The notes under the pieces: model-generated
The model's database searches: none
Seen by the model: the letters and a program-made list of their open reading frames with translations, nothing else
Told to the model about the DNA's origin: nothing
Made by a program: the position numbers and the translations under genes
Assembly (NCBI RefSeq): GCF_047238105.1
Contig: NZ_JBDFMD010000001.1
Location: 7,068,001-7,132,000 of the forward strand
From: Paenibacillus_D sp047238105
GTDB taxonomy: Bacteria > Bacillota > Bacilli > Paenibacillales > Paenibacillaceae
Direction of reading: 5' to 3'
DNA: 64,000 bases
Part shown: one piece after another, positions 15,864 through 24,761 of the stretch
Layout: every line of letters begins with the position of its first letter
How positions within the stretch are numbered: position 1 is the stretch's first letter

Positions 15864-16721
15864 ATGAAATATCTAGTGACAGGCGCTACCGGACATCTGG
15901 GGAGCAAGGTGGTCGAGGCGTTGCTGGCCAAAGTGCCCGCTAGCGAAGTAGCAGTCAGTGTCCGGCATCCGGAGAAAGCGGAAGGGTTGCGCGCCAGAGG
16001 CGTAGAAGTGCGGCATGGCGATTTTGATCAACCGGCATCGCTGGATGCGGCTTTCGCAGGCATCGAGCGGATCCTGATCATCTCCGCCGATGGCGACAAC
16101 AAGACGCGGATCCGTCAGCATACGGGCGCTGTAGAGGCCGCCAAACGCGCGAACGTTAGCTTCATTGCTTATACCAGCCTCACCAAAGCCGAGGAGAGCA
16201 CCAATCTGATGGCACCGCCTCATCAAGCAACAGAAGCAGCTATCAAGGACACAGGCATTCCTTATTCGCTATTGCGTAACAACTGGTATCTGGAGAACGA
16301 ACTGGGGACGATCCGGGCTGTGCAAGCCGGAGCTCCATGGACGACCTCCGCCGGGGACGGCAAAGTCGGTTGGGCGCTGCGTCAGGATTATGCCGAAGCG
16401 GCGGCAGCTGTCCTCACCGGTGAAGGCCATGAGAATTCAATTTATGAACTGTCGGGTCCGCTTCTGACACAAGAAGAGCTGGCTGCCGAGCTGGGCAGGC
16501 TGCTGGGCAGGGAAGTGCCTGTCCAGCAAGTCGATGATGAGACCTATGCAGGCATCATGAAGCAGGCAGGTCTGCCGGAGTTCGTGCTGCCGATCGTCGT
16601 CGGGATCCAGCAGAGCATCCGGGCGGGGTCGCTCGAAGTGGCTCACAGTGATTTTGAGAAAGTGCTGGGCCGTCCGGTAACGCCGGTGCAAGAAGCACTG
16701 CGCCAGCTGCTCCAAGCGTAA
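15864..16721 (+). CDS. NmrA/QorB-like NAD(P)H-dependent oxidoreductase
   Basis: About 285 residues. N-terminal GATGHLGSKVVEALL dinucleotide motif, then VSVRHPEKAEGLRARGVEVRHGDFD and a YTSLTKAEESTNLMAPPHQATEAAIKDTGIPYSLLRNNWY core typical of QorB/YtfG quinone reductases. The predicted reaction is NAD(P)H-dependent reduction of quinones or related electrophiles. ATG 15864 follows GAGGGAGG; the longer frame from 15846 would start within that site. The gene is monocistronic, with its own promoter/operator and terminator, and stands just before an mhq-type quinone-stress operon. Confidence 0.85.
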   Translation: MKYLVTGATGHLGSKVVEALLAKVPASEVAVSVRHPEKAEGLRARGVEVRHGDFDQPASLDAAFAGIERILIISADGDNKTRIRQHTGAVEAAKRANVSFIAYTSLTKAEESTNLMAPPHQATEAAIKDTGIPYSLLRNNWYLENELGTIRAVQAGAPWTTSAGDGKVGWALRQDYAEAAAAVLTGEGHENSIYELSGPLLTQEELAAELGRLLGREVPVQQVDDETYAGIMKQAGLPEFVLPIVVGIQQSIRAGSLEVAHSDFEKVLGRPVTPVQEALRQLLQA

Positions 16722-16735
16722 ACTAACTTTTTATG

Positions 16736-16762
16736 AACCTCCGTGGCGACACGGAGGTTTTT
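16736..16762 (+). terminator. Terminator of the QorB-like gene
   Basis: AACCTCCGT-ggcgac-ACGGAGGTT, nine perfect pairs, then TTTT. Confidence 0.85.
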
Positions 16763-16769
16763 GAACATG

Positions 16770-16810
16770 TTGACAACTATCTTAAAATCATATATCTTTA
16801 ATTTAAGATA
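16770..16810 (+). promoter_or_regulatory. Promoter and MhqR-like operator of the mhqNOR operon
   Basis: -35 TTGACA at 16770-16775; the -10 lies in TATATCTT (16791-16798). TATCTTTAATTTAAGATA (16793-16810) is an 18-bp near-perfect palindrome with the outer TATCT-N8-AGATA pattern of the B. subtilis MhqR site. A third half-site TATCTTAAA at 16778-16786 lies in the spacer. The MarR protein encoded at 18449-18892 is the natural candidate. Confidence 0.7.
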
Positions 16811-16846
16811 ATTGAAACCAAGATGATTCTCAGGAGGCGCATGACC

Positions 16847-17470
16847 ATGCAATTTAGCGATGTAGTCCAATCCAGACGTTCGGCAGGTAAATTCATTCCC
16901 GATACACCCATATCGCAGGCTGAGCTCGATGAGATCTTCCAGCTTGTGAAATATGCGCCATCCGCATTTAATCTCCAACATACAAAGTATGTTGCCGTCA
17001 CCGACCCCCAGGTCAAACACAAGGTGTACGAGGCCGCCAGCAGGCAGCATAAGGTCAGAACCGCCTCTGCGGCCATCCTGGTGCTGGGCGATCTTGATGC
17101 CTACCAGTCTGCTGCCGAGATCAATGAAGGATTGCTGCATCTCGGGATCCTGAATAAGCAAGAATATGATATGACTGTGCAATCGATCACGGACTTTTAC
17201 CAGCAGCGAGGGGAGACGTTCAGGAGGGAAGACGCAATCCGCAATGCCAGCCTCTCGGCGATGCTCCTTATGCTGATCGCCAAAGACAAAGGCTGGGACA
17301 GCTGCCCGATCATCGGCTTTGATCCCGAGATGATGCGCGAAGCGCTGCATGTACCGGATCATCTGGTGCCGGCGATGCTGATTGCAGTCGGCAAGGAGGA
17401 TCTGGACGGTCAGCGTCCGCGCGGATACCGCAAGCCGGTAGGCGAGTTTGTTATCCAGAACGGGTTTTAA
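16847..17470 (+). CDS. mhqN: Nitroreductase-family FMN protein (MhqN-like)
   Basis: About 207 residues. FSDVVQSRRSAGKFIPDTPIS at the N-terminus and ELDEIFQLVKYAPSAFNLQHTKYVAVTD are classic nitroreductase motifs (RRS and SxFNxQ contact FMN). It likely reduces quinones or nitro compounds with NAD(P)H. AGGAGG (16832-16837) gives 9 bp to ATG 16847 and only 3 bp to ATG 16841, so 16847 is chosen. It is first in a three-gene unit with a ring-cleaving dioxygenase and a MarR regulator, matching genes of the B. subtilis MhqR regulon. Confidence 0.85.
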   Translation: MQFSDVVQSRRSAGKFIPDTPISQAELDEIFQLVKYAPSAFNLQHTKYVAVTDPQVKHKVYEAASRQHKVRTASAAILVLGDLDAYQSAAEINEGLLHLGILNKQEYDMTVQSITDFYQQRGETFRREDAIRNASLSAMLLMLIAKDKGWDSCPIIGFDPEMMREALHVPDHLVPAMLIAVGKEDLDGQRPRGYRKPVGEFVIQNGF

Positions 17471-17501
17471 TTTCAGTCAGCCCACGAGAGGAGAATCGCT
17501 C

Positions 17502-18452
17502 ATGACTATGCATACAACCGGAATTCACCACATCACAGCGTTTGCCAGAGATCCGCAGGCGGGTGTCGATTTTTACGCCGGCATCCTGGGCTTGCGGCTT
17601 GTCAAACGTACGATTAACTTCGATGCCCCTGAGGTGTACCATCTCTATTTTGGCGACCATGCCGGGAGCCCGGGGACGATCATCACCTTCTTCCCCTGGC
17701 CGGACTCCCGCAAGGGCAAGGTTGGAGGAGGGCAGGTAGGCATCACCACTTACGCCGTTCCTCCAGGCTCGCTGGACTTCTGGGAGGCGCGGCTGCGGCG
17801 ATACGGCATCTCGGTGATGAAGGCAACGAGATTCGGCGAACACTACCTGCAGTTCAGCGATAATGAAGGACTGCGGCTGGAGCTCGTGGAACGAGCCGCA
17901 GGCGAGAGAAGCGAGTGGTCGTTTGGTGGCGTGCCTGCAGACAAAGCCATCAAAGGGTTCGGCGGCGCGGTACTGTTCAGCGCCAATGCGGCCAAGACGA
18001 TGGAATTGCTGGAATCCGTCATGGGGCTGAGCCGCCTGGGTAGCGATCAGGGATATGTCCGCTTCCAGTCCGCTGGTGAGATCGGCAACTTGATCGACGT
18101 GCCTGAAGCCGACATCGAATGGGGTGCGGGCGGTGCCGGCACGGTACATCACATTGCTTGGCGGGCAGCCGATTACGAGGAGCATGAGGCATGGCAGCAG
18201 GAGGTGTTCCGTGCCGGTTATCAGCCGACGCAGATTATCGACCGTCAGTATTTCAACGCCATCTACTTCCGGGAAGCAGGCGGGATCCTGTTCGAGATCG
18301 CTACGGATCCACCGGGTTTTGCCCATGACGAGCCGGCGGAGACGCTGGGCGAGAGACTGATGCTGCCGGCATGGCTCGAAGAGAACCGCGCTCAGATCGA
18401 AGCCAATCTGCTGCCCATCCGGGTCCGTAAGCCAGAGGAGGCATCTCCTTGA
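17502..18452 (+). CDS. mhqO: Ring-cleaving dioxygenase of the VOC/glyoxalase fold (MhqO-like)
   Basis: About 316 residues, two VOC modules. Metal ligands can be placed at TGIHHITA (His), TVHHIAWRA (His) and FEIATDPPGF (Glu), the extradiol-type triad. The FYAGILGLRLVKRTINFDAPEVYHLYFGD segment is typical of MhqA/MhqO proteins, which act against hydroquinones and catechols. ATG 17502 has GAGAGGAG 8 bp upstream. The stop codon overlaps the TTG start of the MarR gene, so the two are translationally coupled. Confidence 0.87.
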   Translation: MTMHTTGIHHITAFARDPQAGVDFYAGILGLRLVKRTINFDAPEVYHLYFGDHAGSPGTIITFFPWPDSRKGKVGGGQVGITTYAVPPGSLDFWEARLRRYGISVMKATRFGEHYLQFSDNEGLRLELVERAAGERSEWSFGGVPADKAIKGFGGAVLFSANAAKTMELLESVMGLSRLGSDQGYVRFQSAGEIGNLIDVPEADIEWGAGGAGTVHHIAWRAADYEEHEAWQQEVFRAGYQPTQIIDRQYFNAIYFREAGGILFEIATDPPGFAHDEPAETLGERLMLPAWLEENRAQIEANLLPIRVRKPEEASP

Positions 18453-18892
18453 CGAGCTCGCAGCATGATCTGTCTCTGAAGCTGTTCGTCGTACTCTCCA
18501 AGGCCCACAAGTCAATTATGGATCAGGCAGTCAGCGATATGAAGCGACATGGTTTGTCATCGACGGAATTCATCATCCTGGAGCTGCTCTATGCCAAAGG
18601 CCCGTCGCCCTTGCAGCAGCTGGGCGACAAGGTGCTGATCACTAGCGGCAGCATTACTTACAATATTGATAAGCTGGAGAAAAAGGGACTGCTGCGCAGG
18701 ATTCCCTGCACCGAGGACCGGAGAGTTACGTTTGCCGAGATTACAGAAGAAGGGAACCGGTGGATGAGCGAGCACTTTCCCAAGCACGCCCAAGCCTTGG
18801 ATGAGGCTATGGGGGGACTCACAGCAGAGGAAAAACAGCAGACGATCGACCTGTTGAAGAAGCTGGGACTCCACCAGTCCGAGAAAGAATAA
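18449..18892 (+). CDS. mhqR: MarR-family repressor (MhqR-like)
   Basis: 147 residues with a MarR winged helix: SSTEFIILELLYAKGPSPLQQLGDKVLITSGSITYNIDKLEKKGLLRRIPCTEDRRV. The start is TTG 18449, 7 bp after AGAGGAGG, in a 4-bp overlap with the dioxygenase stop. By analogy with MhqR it would repress its own operon in the absence of quinone-like electrophiles. One Cys (in RIPCTEDRR) lies at the edge of the DNA-binding wing. Confidence 0.87.
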   Translation: MTSSQHDLSLKLFVVLSKAHKSIMDQAVSDMKRHGLSSTEFIILELLYAKGPSPLQQLGDKVLITSGSITYNIDKLEKKGLLRRIPCTEDRRVTFAEITEEGNRWMSEHFPKHAQALDEAMGGLTAEEKQQTIDLLKKLGLHQSEKE

Positions 18893-18901
18893 GCGGAAGA
18901 C

Positions 18902-18950
18902 ACAACAAAAGGAAATGACGCCTTGCCAAGCGCATTTCCTTTTTTGTTGT
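18902..18950. terminator. Bidirectional terminator between mhqR and the AraC gene
   Basis: ACAACAAAAGGAAATG and CATTTCCTTTTTTGTTGT face each other, giving a long A/T-flanked hairpin usable by both convergent genes. Confidence 0.8.
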
Positions 18951-18965
18951 ATAGCTCTACAAGTT

Positions 18966-19775
18966 CTAGGGGGTCGAGGAGCGCTTTTTGTAATCGGTTG
19001 GAAGTGTCCCGTACCACTTCTTGAACTGACGAATAAAATGATTGTAATTGTGAAAACCGACCTCATAAGCGACCTCAGAGGCGGTGCGGTCAGTATGTTC
19101 AAGGAACAAAGCCGCCTGCCGGATCCTCATCCGGTTGAGCGTATCGATGATGGACAGTCCGGTCGATTCTTTGAACAGATGCGACAGCCGTGAAGCGGAC
19201 AAGCCGATGCTGCGAGCCAAAGTGTCCACCCGGACCGGCTCCCGCATATGCAGGGTCAAATAATGCAGCGCTTCTTCGATACGGGGATCCAGCTTATGGC
19301 TGCGCCTCTGCGCGAGCAGCATCAGGATCTCTCTCAACGAACCTAGGCTCAGCTCATGCCAATAATCCCGCCGCTCTCGCAAATCTGCAATCATGCTGTG
19401 AAAGGCGCGGTATATCCGCTTGCGGACTTGTCCGTTCTCCAGGCGCTGGATCGTAAAAGGATCCGATGGCAGCAGCGAGGATTCGAGATGCCGAGCCGTA
19501 TAATGGGCCCATACAAACTGCCAGGCTTGCCCCGTCACCGTCCCGTACTCATGCGGAGTACCCGGCTGCAGCAATACCGCATCGCCGCTTCCGCAGATGC
19601 ACTTCCCGTGCGCCGTGTCAAAGTAGCCTTGGCCGCTGAGCGTGTAAACGATCAGCCAGTCATCCCTGCCATGGAGACGTCTGATGACATAGGCGTCACT
19701 TTCACGGTAATGCCCTGCCAGCACAATACCATATGCGGACCCATCTGTCTGAAAATACCCATCGACTTGCTGCAT
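18966..19775 (-). CDS. AraC-family transcriptional regulator
   Basis: 269 residues. N-terminal cupin-like sensor domain (YTLSGQGYFDTAHGKCICGSGDAVLLQPGTPHEYGT) and C-terminal double HTH (REPVRVDTLARSIGLSASRLSHLFKESTGLS ... ASEVAYEVGFHNYNHFIRQFKKWYGTLPTDYKK). GGAGGAG precedes the ATG. It is divergent from the phytanoyl-CoA-type dioxygenase at 19938 across 162 bp and probably regulates it, as AraC/cupin proteins often control a neighbouring carbohydrate or small-molecule operon. Confidence 0.88.
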   Translation of the reverse strand: MQQVDGYFQTDGSAYGIVLAGHYRESDAYVIRRLHGRDDWLIVYTLSGQGYFDTAHGKCICGSGDAVLLQPGTPHEYGTVTGQAWQFVWAHYTARHLESSLLPSDPFTIQRLENGQVRKRIYRAFHSMIADLRERRDYWHELSLGSLREILMLLAQRRSHKLDPRIEEALHYLTLHMREPVRVDTLARSIGLSASRLSHLFKESTGLSIIDTLNRMRIRQAALFLEHTDRTASEVAYEVGFHNYNHFIRQFKKWYGTLPTDYKKRSSTP

Positions 19776-19937
19776 GATTCGACTCCTCCGTCTATTATGG
19801 TCTTATCAGCTTACCTCATCTTCGTCTGTCAGCCAATAAGTTTAGCAGGATTGTGTGATTGTTTAGCATGATCGATACTGTCCTCCAAGCTCACAGCCCC
19901 CTATACTTAAGCCATCACAATCGAAAGGAGCTTGGCA

Positions 19938-20747
19938 ATGACATATACGCTTGGCAGGATTACAGAAATGCAAAAGCTGCAGTTCGAGACGGAGGGTTAC
20001 CTGATCGTCAAAGGATTGTTCGAGCCAGAGCAGGTGGAAGAAATCCGCAGTACCTTCGACACCATCAGCGAGCAGCCGGTGCCGGGATACTACGAGCCCG
20101 ATCTCGATCCGCAGGCCAGCGACCCGCTCAGGCGCTATCCTCGGGTCATGCATCCGCATCGGTTCAATGAAACGGCCAAGAGGTACATGCTGCATACGCC
20201 GGTACTGGACGTACTGACCGATCTCTACGAGGAACCGCCGCTTGCGGCGCAAAGCATGTTCTACTACAAACCGCCCGGCTCGCGTGGCCAGGCGCTGCAT
20301 CAGGACAACTTCTATCTCAAGGTCGAACCGGGCAATTGTATCGCAGCCTGGACTGCGGTGGACGGTGCCGACGAAGACAACGGCGGCCTGCTGGTCGTCC
20401 CCAAGACGCAGTCATATGAGATTGTATGTCCCGAATACGCCGATGCCAAAGAGTCATTCACCACGCATTTCGTCAAGCCTCCCAAAGATCAAAAGGCGGT
20501 GCCTGTCGCTCTGGAACCTGGCGACGTGTTGTTCTTTAACGGCAATCTCATCCATGGCTCGTATCGCAACAGAACCAAAGACCGTTTCCGGCGGGCATTT
20601 ATCTGTCATTATGCGAACGCTTCCGCTACCCAGATCAGTCAACACTATCAGCCCTTGTATAGACCGGATGGCTCGGAGGTACGACTGAACGACAATCCGG
20701 ATGGAGGACCTTGCGGTGTCGAATTCGAAGCACTCTACCCGCACTGA
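19938..20747 (+). CDS. Phytanoyl-CoA-dioxygenase (PhyH)-family Fe(II)/2-oxoglutarate enzyme
   Basis: About 269 residues. The iron-binding facial triad can be placed: HQD in QALHQDNFYL (His and Asp) and the distal His in LIHGSYRNRT, with a following Arg region (RFRRAF) for 2-oxoglutarate. It hydroxylates or oxidises an unknown small substrate. AAAGGAG (19924-19930) is 7 bp from ATG 19938. The next gene starts inside its 3' end, so the two act together. Confidence 0.87.
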   Translation: MTYTLGRITEMQKLQFETEGYLIVKGLFEPEQVEEIRSTFDTISEQPVPGYYEPDLDPQASDPLRRYPRVMHPHRFNETAKRYMLHTPVLDVLTDLYEEPPLAAQSMFYYKPPGSRGQALHQDNFYLKVEPGNCIAAWTAVDGADEDNGGLLVVPKTQSYEIVCPEYADAKESFTTHFVKPPKDQKAVPVALEPGDVLFFNGNLIHGSYRNRTKDRFRRAFICHYANASATQISQHYQPLYRPDGSEVRLNDNPDGGPCGVEFEALYPH

Positions 20748-21597
20748 TGCTGCGGCTCCCCGGCTGGAAGTACTGATGTCCTGGTGGGGAATGTCGGGAT
20801 TGGATGAGCCCGGCCGCGAGGAGGACATAGAGCGCAGAGTGGAGAGGATCGCAGCCGCGGGATTCGACGGCATCAACGGCGCTCTGCCTGCACCAGAACG
20901 GCAAGAGCTGTGGGACCGGCTGCTGCAAAGGTACAACTTGAGCTTAAGCATCAATGCTTACCCAAGAACTGCTGCAGAGATGACCGACTGCCTGGAACAA
21001 GCAAAGCAGCATGGCAATATCCAGCACATCAATGTGCAAGTGATGACCCCTTTCATCATGGATGAGGCTGCAGTTAGCCTGTTGCGGGATCTGGTCGAAC
21101 TCTCGCGGGGGTCCGGCATACCGGCCTACATCGAAACCCATAGAGGCACGATTACCCAGGATCTGATCCGGACCGCCCAGTATGTAAGACGGTTGGAGGA
21201 ATTGCGCTTGACGATCGACTTCTCCCATTATGTCGTCGCTGGCGAAATGCATACGGTGTCGGAGGAAGCAGAATCGCTATTGCAGCTATTACTGGCGCGA
21301 ACTTCGGCGATACACGGTCGGGTGTCGAACGGGGAGCAGGTACAGATCGATATCGGGGAGCAGGGAGAGCACCCGATGCTGGAGTATTTCGAACGGTGGT
21401 GGCAGACAGGGATGCGGTCATGGCTGGCATCTGCAGCACCGGGCGACGTGTTGCCCTTCGTATGCGAGCTGGGGCCTCCCCCTTATGCGATAACGACTGG
21501 CGCTTCACCCGGAGGAGAGGAGATCAGCGACCGCTGGGGGCAATCGTTGTTGTTGCAAGCTGCAGCCCGTAGGATCTGGAAGGCAGCCACATTGTGA
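20716..21597 (+). CDS. TIM-barrel sugar isomerase/epimerase-like protein
   Basis: About 293 residues of the AP-endonuclease-2/xylose-isomerase-like fold: RRVERIAAAGFDGINGALP at the start, INVQVMTPFIMDEAA, then AYIETHRGTITQD and TIDFSHYVVAGE, where Glu, Asp and His metal ligands are expected. The GTG at 20716 is preferred because GGAGG lies 8 bp upstream; ATG 20701 is possible. It overlaps the dioxygenase by 32 bp, indicating coupled translation. The substrate of the pair is unknown. Confidence 0.78.
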   Translation: MSNSKHSTRTDAAAPRLEVLMSWWGMSGLDEPGREEDIERRVERIAAAGFDGINGALPAPERQELWDRLLQRYNLSLSINAYPRTAAEMTDCLEQAKQHGNIQHINVQVMTPFIMDEAAVSLLRDLVELSRGSGIPAYIETHRGTITQDLIRTAQYVRRLEELRLTIDFSHYVVAGEMHTVSEEAESLLQLLLARTSAIHGRVSNGEQVQIDIGEQGEHPMLEYFERWWQTGMRSWLASAAPGDVLPFVCELGPPPYAITTGASPGGEEISDRWGQSLLLQAAARRIWKAATL

Positions 21598-21623
21598 TAA
21601 ATGGGAGAATTGACACAAAGTTG

Positions 21624-21670
21624 AAACGCACGTCCTGTATGGCCAAGGCCAACGGGAGGTGCGTTTTTTG
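21624..21670 (+). terminator. Terminator of the PhyH/TIM-barrel pair
   Basis: ACGCAC and GTGCGT flank an inner GC-rich stem, then TTTTTT. Confidence 0.75.
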
Positions 21671-21741
21671 CGCAAATATAAAGTATATGGTTTTCTCATC
21701 AGCCGCAATCAACAGACAATATTCAGTCAATCAGAAGGTAT

Positions 21742-22650
21742 TTATGTCTTCGCCAGTTGCGCCTGAACATCCGAGCTCGGAGACCGGCCGTACATCCTCG
21801 CGTACTCGCGGCTGAATTGGGAGGGACTCTCATAGCCCACTTGATATGCCGCATCCGAGACGGACAGGGACTCGACTAGCATCAGACGGCGAGCATCCTG
21901 CAGACGGACGGTTTTCTGGTATTGCAAAGGACTCATCCTGGTGAAACGTTTGAAGTACTTGTGAAACGCCGATGGGCTAAGATTGGCGGACTGGGCCAAA
22001 CGCTCTATGGCTAGCGGCCGGTTGAACTGACGGTTAATCTCCCGGATCGCTTGTCCTACAGCACGGGCGTGACTATGGGGTATTCCGAACAGCAGGAGGG
22101 CAGCCCCTTGATCACCTTGAAGCACACGATACAGGATCTCGCGAAGGATGAGGGGAGCCATCACAGGGATGTCCCCCGGCTCGTCTAGAAGCTCCAGAAG
22201 CCGTACGAGTGCTTCGAGCAATGGTGGTGAAATACGGTTGACCGATATGCCGCGGACGTCAGCGTAATCAGGATCCGGAAGATGCATGTCTTTGGTGATA
22301 TCCAGGATCATGTCGGTATCAAAGGTCAGCTTTAGGCTGAGATAGGGATGCTCAGGCGCGGCTTCGATGATCCTTCCGGTAATCGGCAGCTCCACGGATG
22401 TGATCAGATAGGACGATGGATCATATCGGTAGATCTCGTCTGCCAATACTGCCGTCTTCGCGCCTTGCGCAACGATGCACAGGGAAGGCTTGTAGACCGA
22501 CTCCAGAGGCTCGGACAGCTGATCGGCGTGCATCAAGGTCAAATTGGGAATAGCTGTAGCAAATGTGCCTGTCGATGGTGTGTGAAGCCGGATCAAATCT
22601 GATAGCCGTTGTAAAGCCTGTTTCAAACGCCCCGAATCATTGATGTCCAT
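21742..22650 (-). CDS. AraC-family regulator with AraC_N-type sensor domain
   Basis: About 302 residues. An N-terminal effector domain (ESVYKPSLCIVAQGAKTAVLADEIYRYDPSSYLITSVELP) characteristic of regulators beside short-chain dehydrogenases and aldo-keto reductases, then a C-terminal double HTH (LAIERLAQSANLSPSAFHKYFKRFTRMSPLQYQK ... VSDAAYQVGYESPSQFSREYARMYGRSP). ATG 22650 follows AAAGGAG; the upstream in-frame extension has no ribosome site. It is divergent from the SDR gene at 22808, its likely target. Confidence 0.87.
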   Translation of the reverse strand: MDINDSGRLKQALQRLSDLIRLHTPSTGTFATAIPNLTLMHADQLSEPLESVYKPSLCIVAQGAKTAVLADEIYRYDPSSYLITSVELPITGRIIEAAPEHPYLSLKLTFDTDMILDITKDMHLPDPDYADVRGISVNRISPPLLEALVRLLELLDEPGDIPVMAPLILREILYRVLQGDQGAALLLFGIPHSHARAVGQAIREINRQFNRPLAIERLAQSANLSPSAFHKYFKRFTRMSPLQYQKTVRLQDARRLMLVESLSVSDAAYQVGYESPSQFSREYARMYGRSPSSDVQAQLAKT

Positions 22651-22807
22651 ATAGGGATCTCCTTTACCTAGCTTTCTGTATTTATTATCATAACGATATG
22701 AAACAGGAATAGGCAAGCATCCAATCCGATTGTGCTAACCGTCCAAAGGGCCCCCTGGCTATACTGGTAAGGTAAGGATTCAGGATCTGATAAAGGAGAG
22801 GACGAGT

Positions 22808-23545
22808 ATGAGTCTGCAAGGAAAAGTAGCCATCGTCACTGGAGCTTCACGCGGCATCGGGCGACAGATTGCGATACAGTTGGCACAAGCAGGTGCTTTG
22901 ATCGCAGTAAATTATGCATCCAACCCGGATAAAGCAGATGAGGTTGTCAGGACCATCGAGCAAGCGGGAGGCCAAGCGACCGCCTTACAAGCTGATGTCA
23001 GCCAAGTGAGCGAGATTGAGAGGCTGTTCTCGCTAACCATCGAACGATACGGGAGATTAGATATCCTGGTCAATAATGCCGGTATCATGGAGTGCTTACC
23101 GATAGCAGACATGACCGAGGCGTCGTTTGATCGTCAGTTTGCCATTAATGTCAAAGGGACTTATTTTGCCTGTCAGCAAGCGATGGTGCTGATGTCCAAA
23201 GGCGGTACGATCATCAACTTCTCTACCTCCGTCTCCGGCGCGATGCTGCCCACTTACAGCGTTTATGCAGCTACCAAAGGCGCCGTAGAACAATTAACTC
23301 GCCAACTTGCGAAGGAATTCGGAACACGGGACATCACGATAAACTGCGTGGCGCCAGGGCAGGTGTCGACGGAGCTCTTCCTAACCGGGAAGTCGGACGA
23401 GCTGATCGAATCGTTTCGCCGGATGAATGCCTTTGGACGGCTGGGGGAGCCGGATGACATCGCCGATGTCATCGAACTGCTGGTCAGCGACAAGGCACGT
23501 TGGATTACGGGCCAGACGATTCGCGTCAACGGCGGCTTCAATTAA
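22808..23545 (+). CDS. Classical short-chain dehydrogenase/reductase
   Basis: 245 residues, the usual SDR length. TGASRGIGRQIA cofactor motif, NNAGIME, catalytic Ser in NFSTSVSG, YSVYAATKG (YxxxK) and C-terminal GQTIRVNGGFN are all present. N-terminal residues favour NADP(H). Substrate is unknown. AAAGGAGAGG lies just upstream of the ATG. It is divergent from the AraC gene. Confidence 0.9.
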   Translation: MSLQGKVAIVTGASRGIGRQIAIQLAQAGALIAVNYASNPDKADEVVRTIEQAGGQATALQADVSQVSEIERLFSLTIERYGRLDILVNNAGIMECLPIADMTEASFDRQFAINVKGTYFACQQAMVLMSKGGTIINFSTSVSGAMLPTYSVYAATKGAVEQLTRQLAKEFGTRDITINCVAPGQVSTELFLTGKSDELIESFRRMNAFGRLGEPDDIADVIELLVSDKARWITGQTIRVNGGFN

Positions 23546-23685
23546 ATTATGGGGCTAGCCCGAACAGACAGCATTGGCTTCGTCGTGCCTCCTGGACGAT
23601 CCATGGGCAATGACGTAAACTAATAGCATAGGAACCGCCTTGTCATATCTGGCGTTTCAATCCCTGAACAAGAAGGTCGGTGCGA

Positions 23686-24519
23686 ATGGCCACCCCATGT
23701 ACGGAGAAGCTCTCCAAAACCATCCTGAGCGAAGCCAGCGGCTATCTGGATACAGGGTTCACGCATTCTTTGAATCCCTACAGCGGCTGCGCGTTTGCCT
23801 GTCAATATTGTTATGTCCGTGAGATGCCGATCCAGCGCTTCAAGGATATCCCTTGGGGCGAGTGGGTCGAGTCCAAGACGAATGCGGCGGAGCTCTACCT
23901 TCGCGAGATCGCCCGGCTCAGACGCAAGGACAAGCCTGTACGTATCTTCATGTCTTCGGCCACCGATCCTTACCAGCCGGTCGAGCGGGAGGCGAAGCTG
24001 TCGAGAAGTCTGCTGCAAGCGATGGTCGAAGCCCCGCCGGATCTGCTGCAGCTCCAGACTCGGAGCCCGCTGGTCACACGGGACCTGGATCTGCTAGAGG
24101 CACTGGATGAGCGCAGCCGATTGATCGTATCGATGACGGTCGAGACCGACCGCGAGGACATGAAGCGCCTTTTTGCTCCCTATGCGCCAGGGATCAGTCA
24201 ACGTCTGCGAGCTCTGCGCACACTGCATGATGCCGGTATCGTGACACAGGCGGCCATCTCGCCCGTATTGCCGTTTACTCCAGCATTCCCGCAGCAGCTC
24301 GAAGGCATCGTGGAACGTATCTGGATCGACACGCTGACGATTGGAGATGGTGCGATGGGCAGGCGCTCCGGTCGGCTGGGCATGCCGGACCTCTTCCGCC
24401 GGAACGGTCTTGCGGACTGGTATGCCGCTGATATCCACACCCGGGTCTATAAGTATTTCCTACGGTTTTTCCCGCCTGACAGGGTGCATCTGTCCAAGGA
24501 AGAAGCATTTCCTAACTAA
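23686..24519 (+). CDS. SPL-family radical SAM protein
   Basis: About 277 residues. CAFACQYC gives a CX3CX2C iron-sulphur motif (about residues 34-41) preceded by THSLNPYSG, the mark of the spore-photoproduct-lyase-like Rv2578c family. IFMSSATDPYQPVE and TRSPLVTRDLDLL follow. The family is widespread but its reaction is mostly unknown. ATG 23686 has AGAAGG about 9 bp upstream; GTG 23680 is an alternative. A stop in frame at 23665 excludes longer forms. Confidence 0.83.
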   Translation: MATPCTEKLSKTILSEASGYLDTGFTHSLNPYSGCAFACQYCYVREMPIQRFKDIPWGEWVESKTNAAELYLREIARLRRKDKPVRIFMSSATDPYQPVEREAKLSRSLLQAMVEAPPDLLQLQTRSPLVTRDLDLLEALDERSRLIVSMTVETDREDMKRLFAPYAPGISQRLRALRTLHDAGIVTQAAISPVLPFTPAFPQQLEGIVERIWIDTLTIGDGAMGRRSGRLGMPDLFRRNGLADWYAADIHTRVYKYFLRFFPPDRVHLSKEEAFPN

Positions 24520-24636
24520 CGAGCGGCCCACGTCATATCGGCAGGCGCGTATCATACGAAGTCGATGAAGGAGCTGGTCATGACGCAGCGGCAGCCTATG
24601 GAAGCGTCGGCGGGCATGTAGCGAGTAAGTTATTCG

Positions 24637-24676
24637 AAGCGGCAGTTTCCGGCCTTCTGGGAACGCCGCTTTTTAT
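24637..24676 (+). terminator. Probable terminator after the radical SAM gene
   Basis: AAGCGGC ... GCCGCTT with an inner TTTCC/GGGAA pairing, then TTTTTATTT, about 115 bp after the stop codon. Confidence 0.6.
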
Positions 24677-24761
24677 TTGCAGTTGGCGAAGCAAAAAAGG
24701 CTCGCTTTAGAGGTTGGGAGGATGAGACGCTACCACGACCCCGGAGGCAGTGTCCAATTAC

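Noticed and set aside
17451..18515. 354-codon minus-strand open frame
   Set aside because: Antisense to mhqO, with low-complexity, Arg/Gln/His-rich shadow composition.
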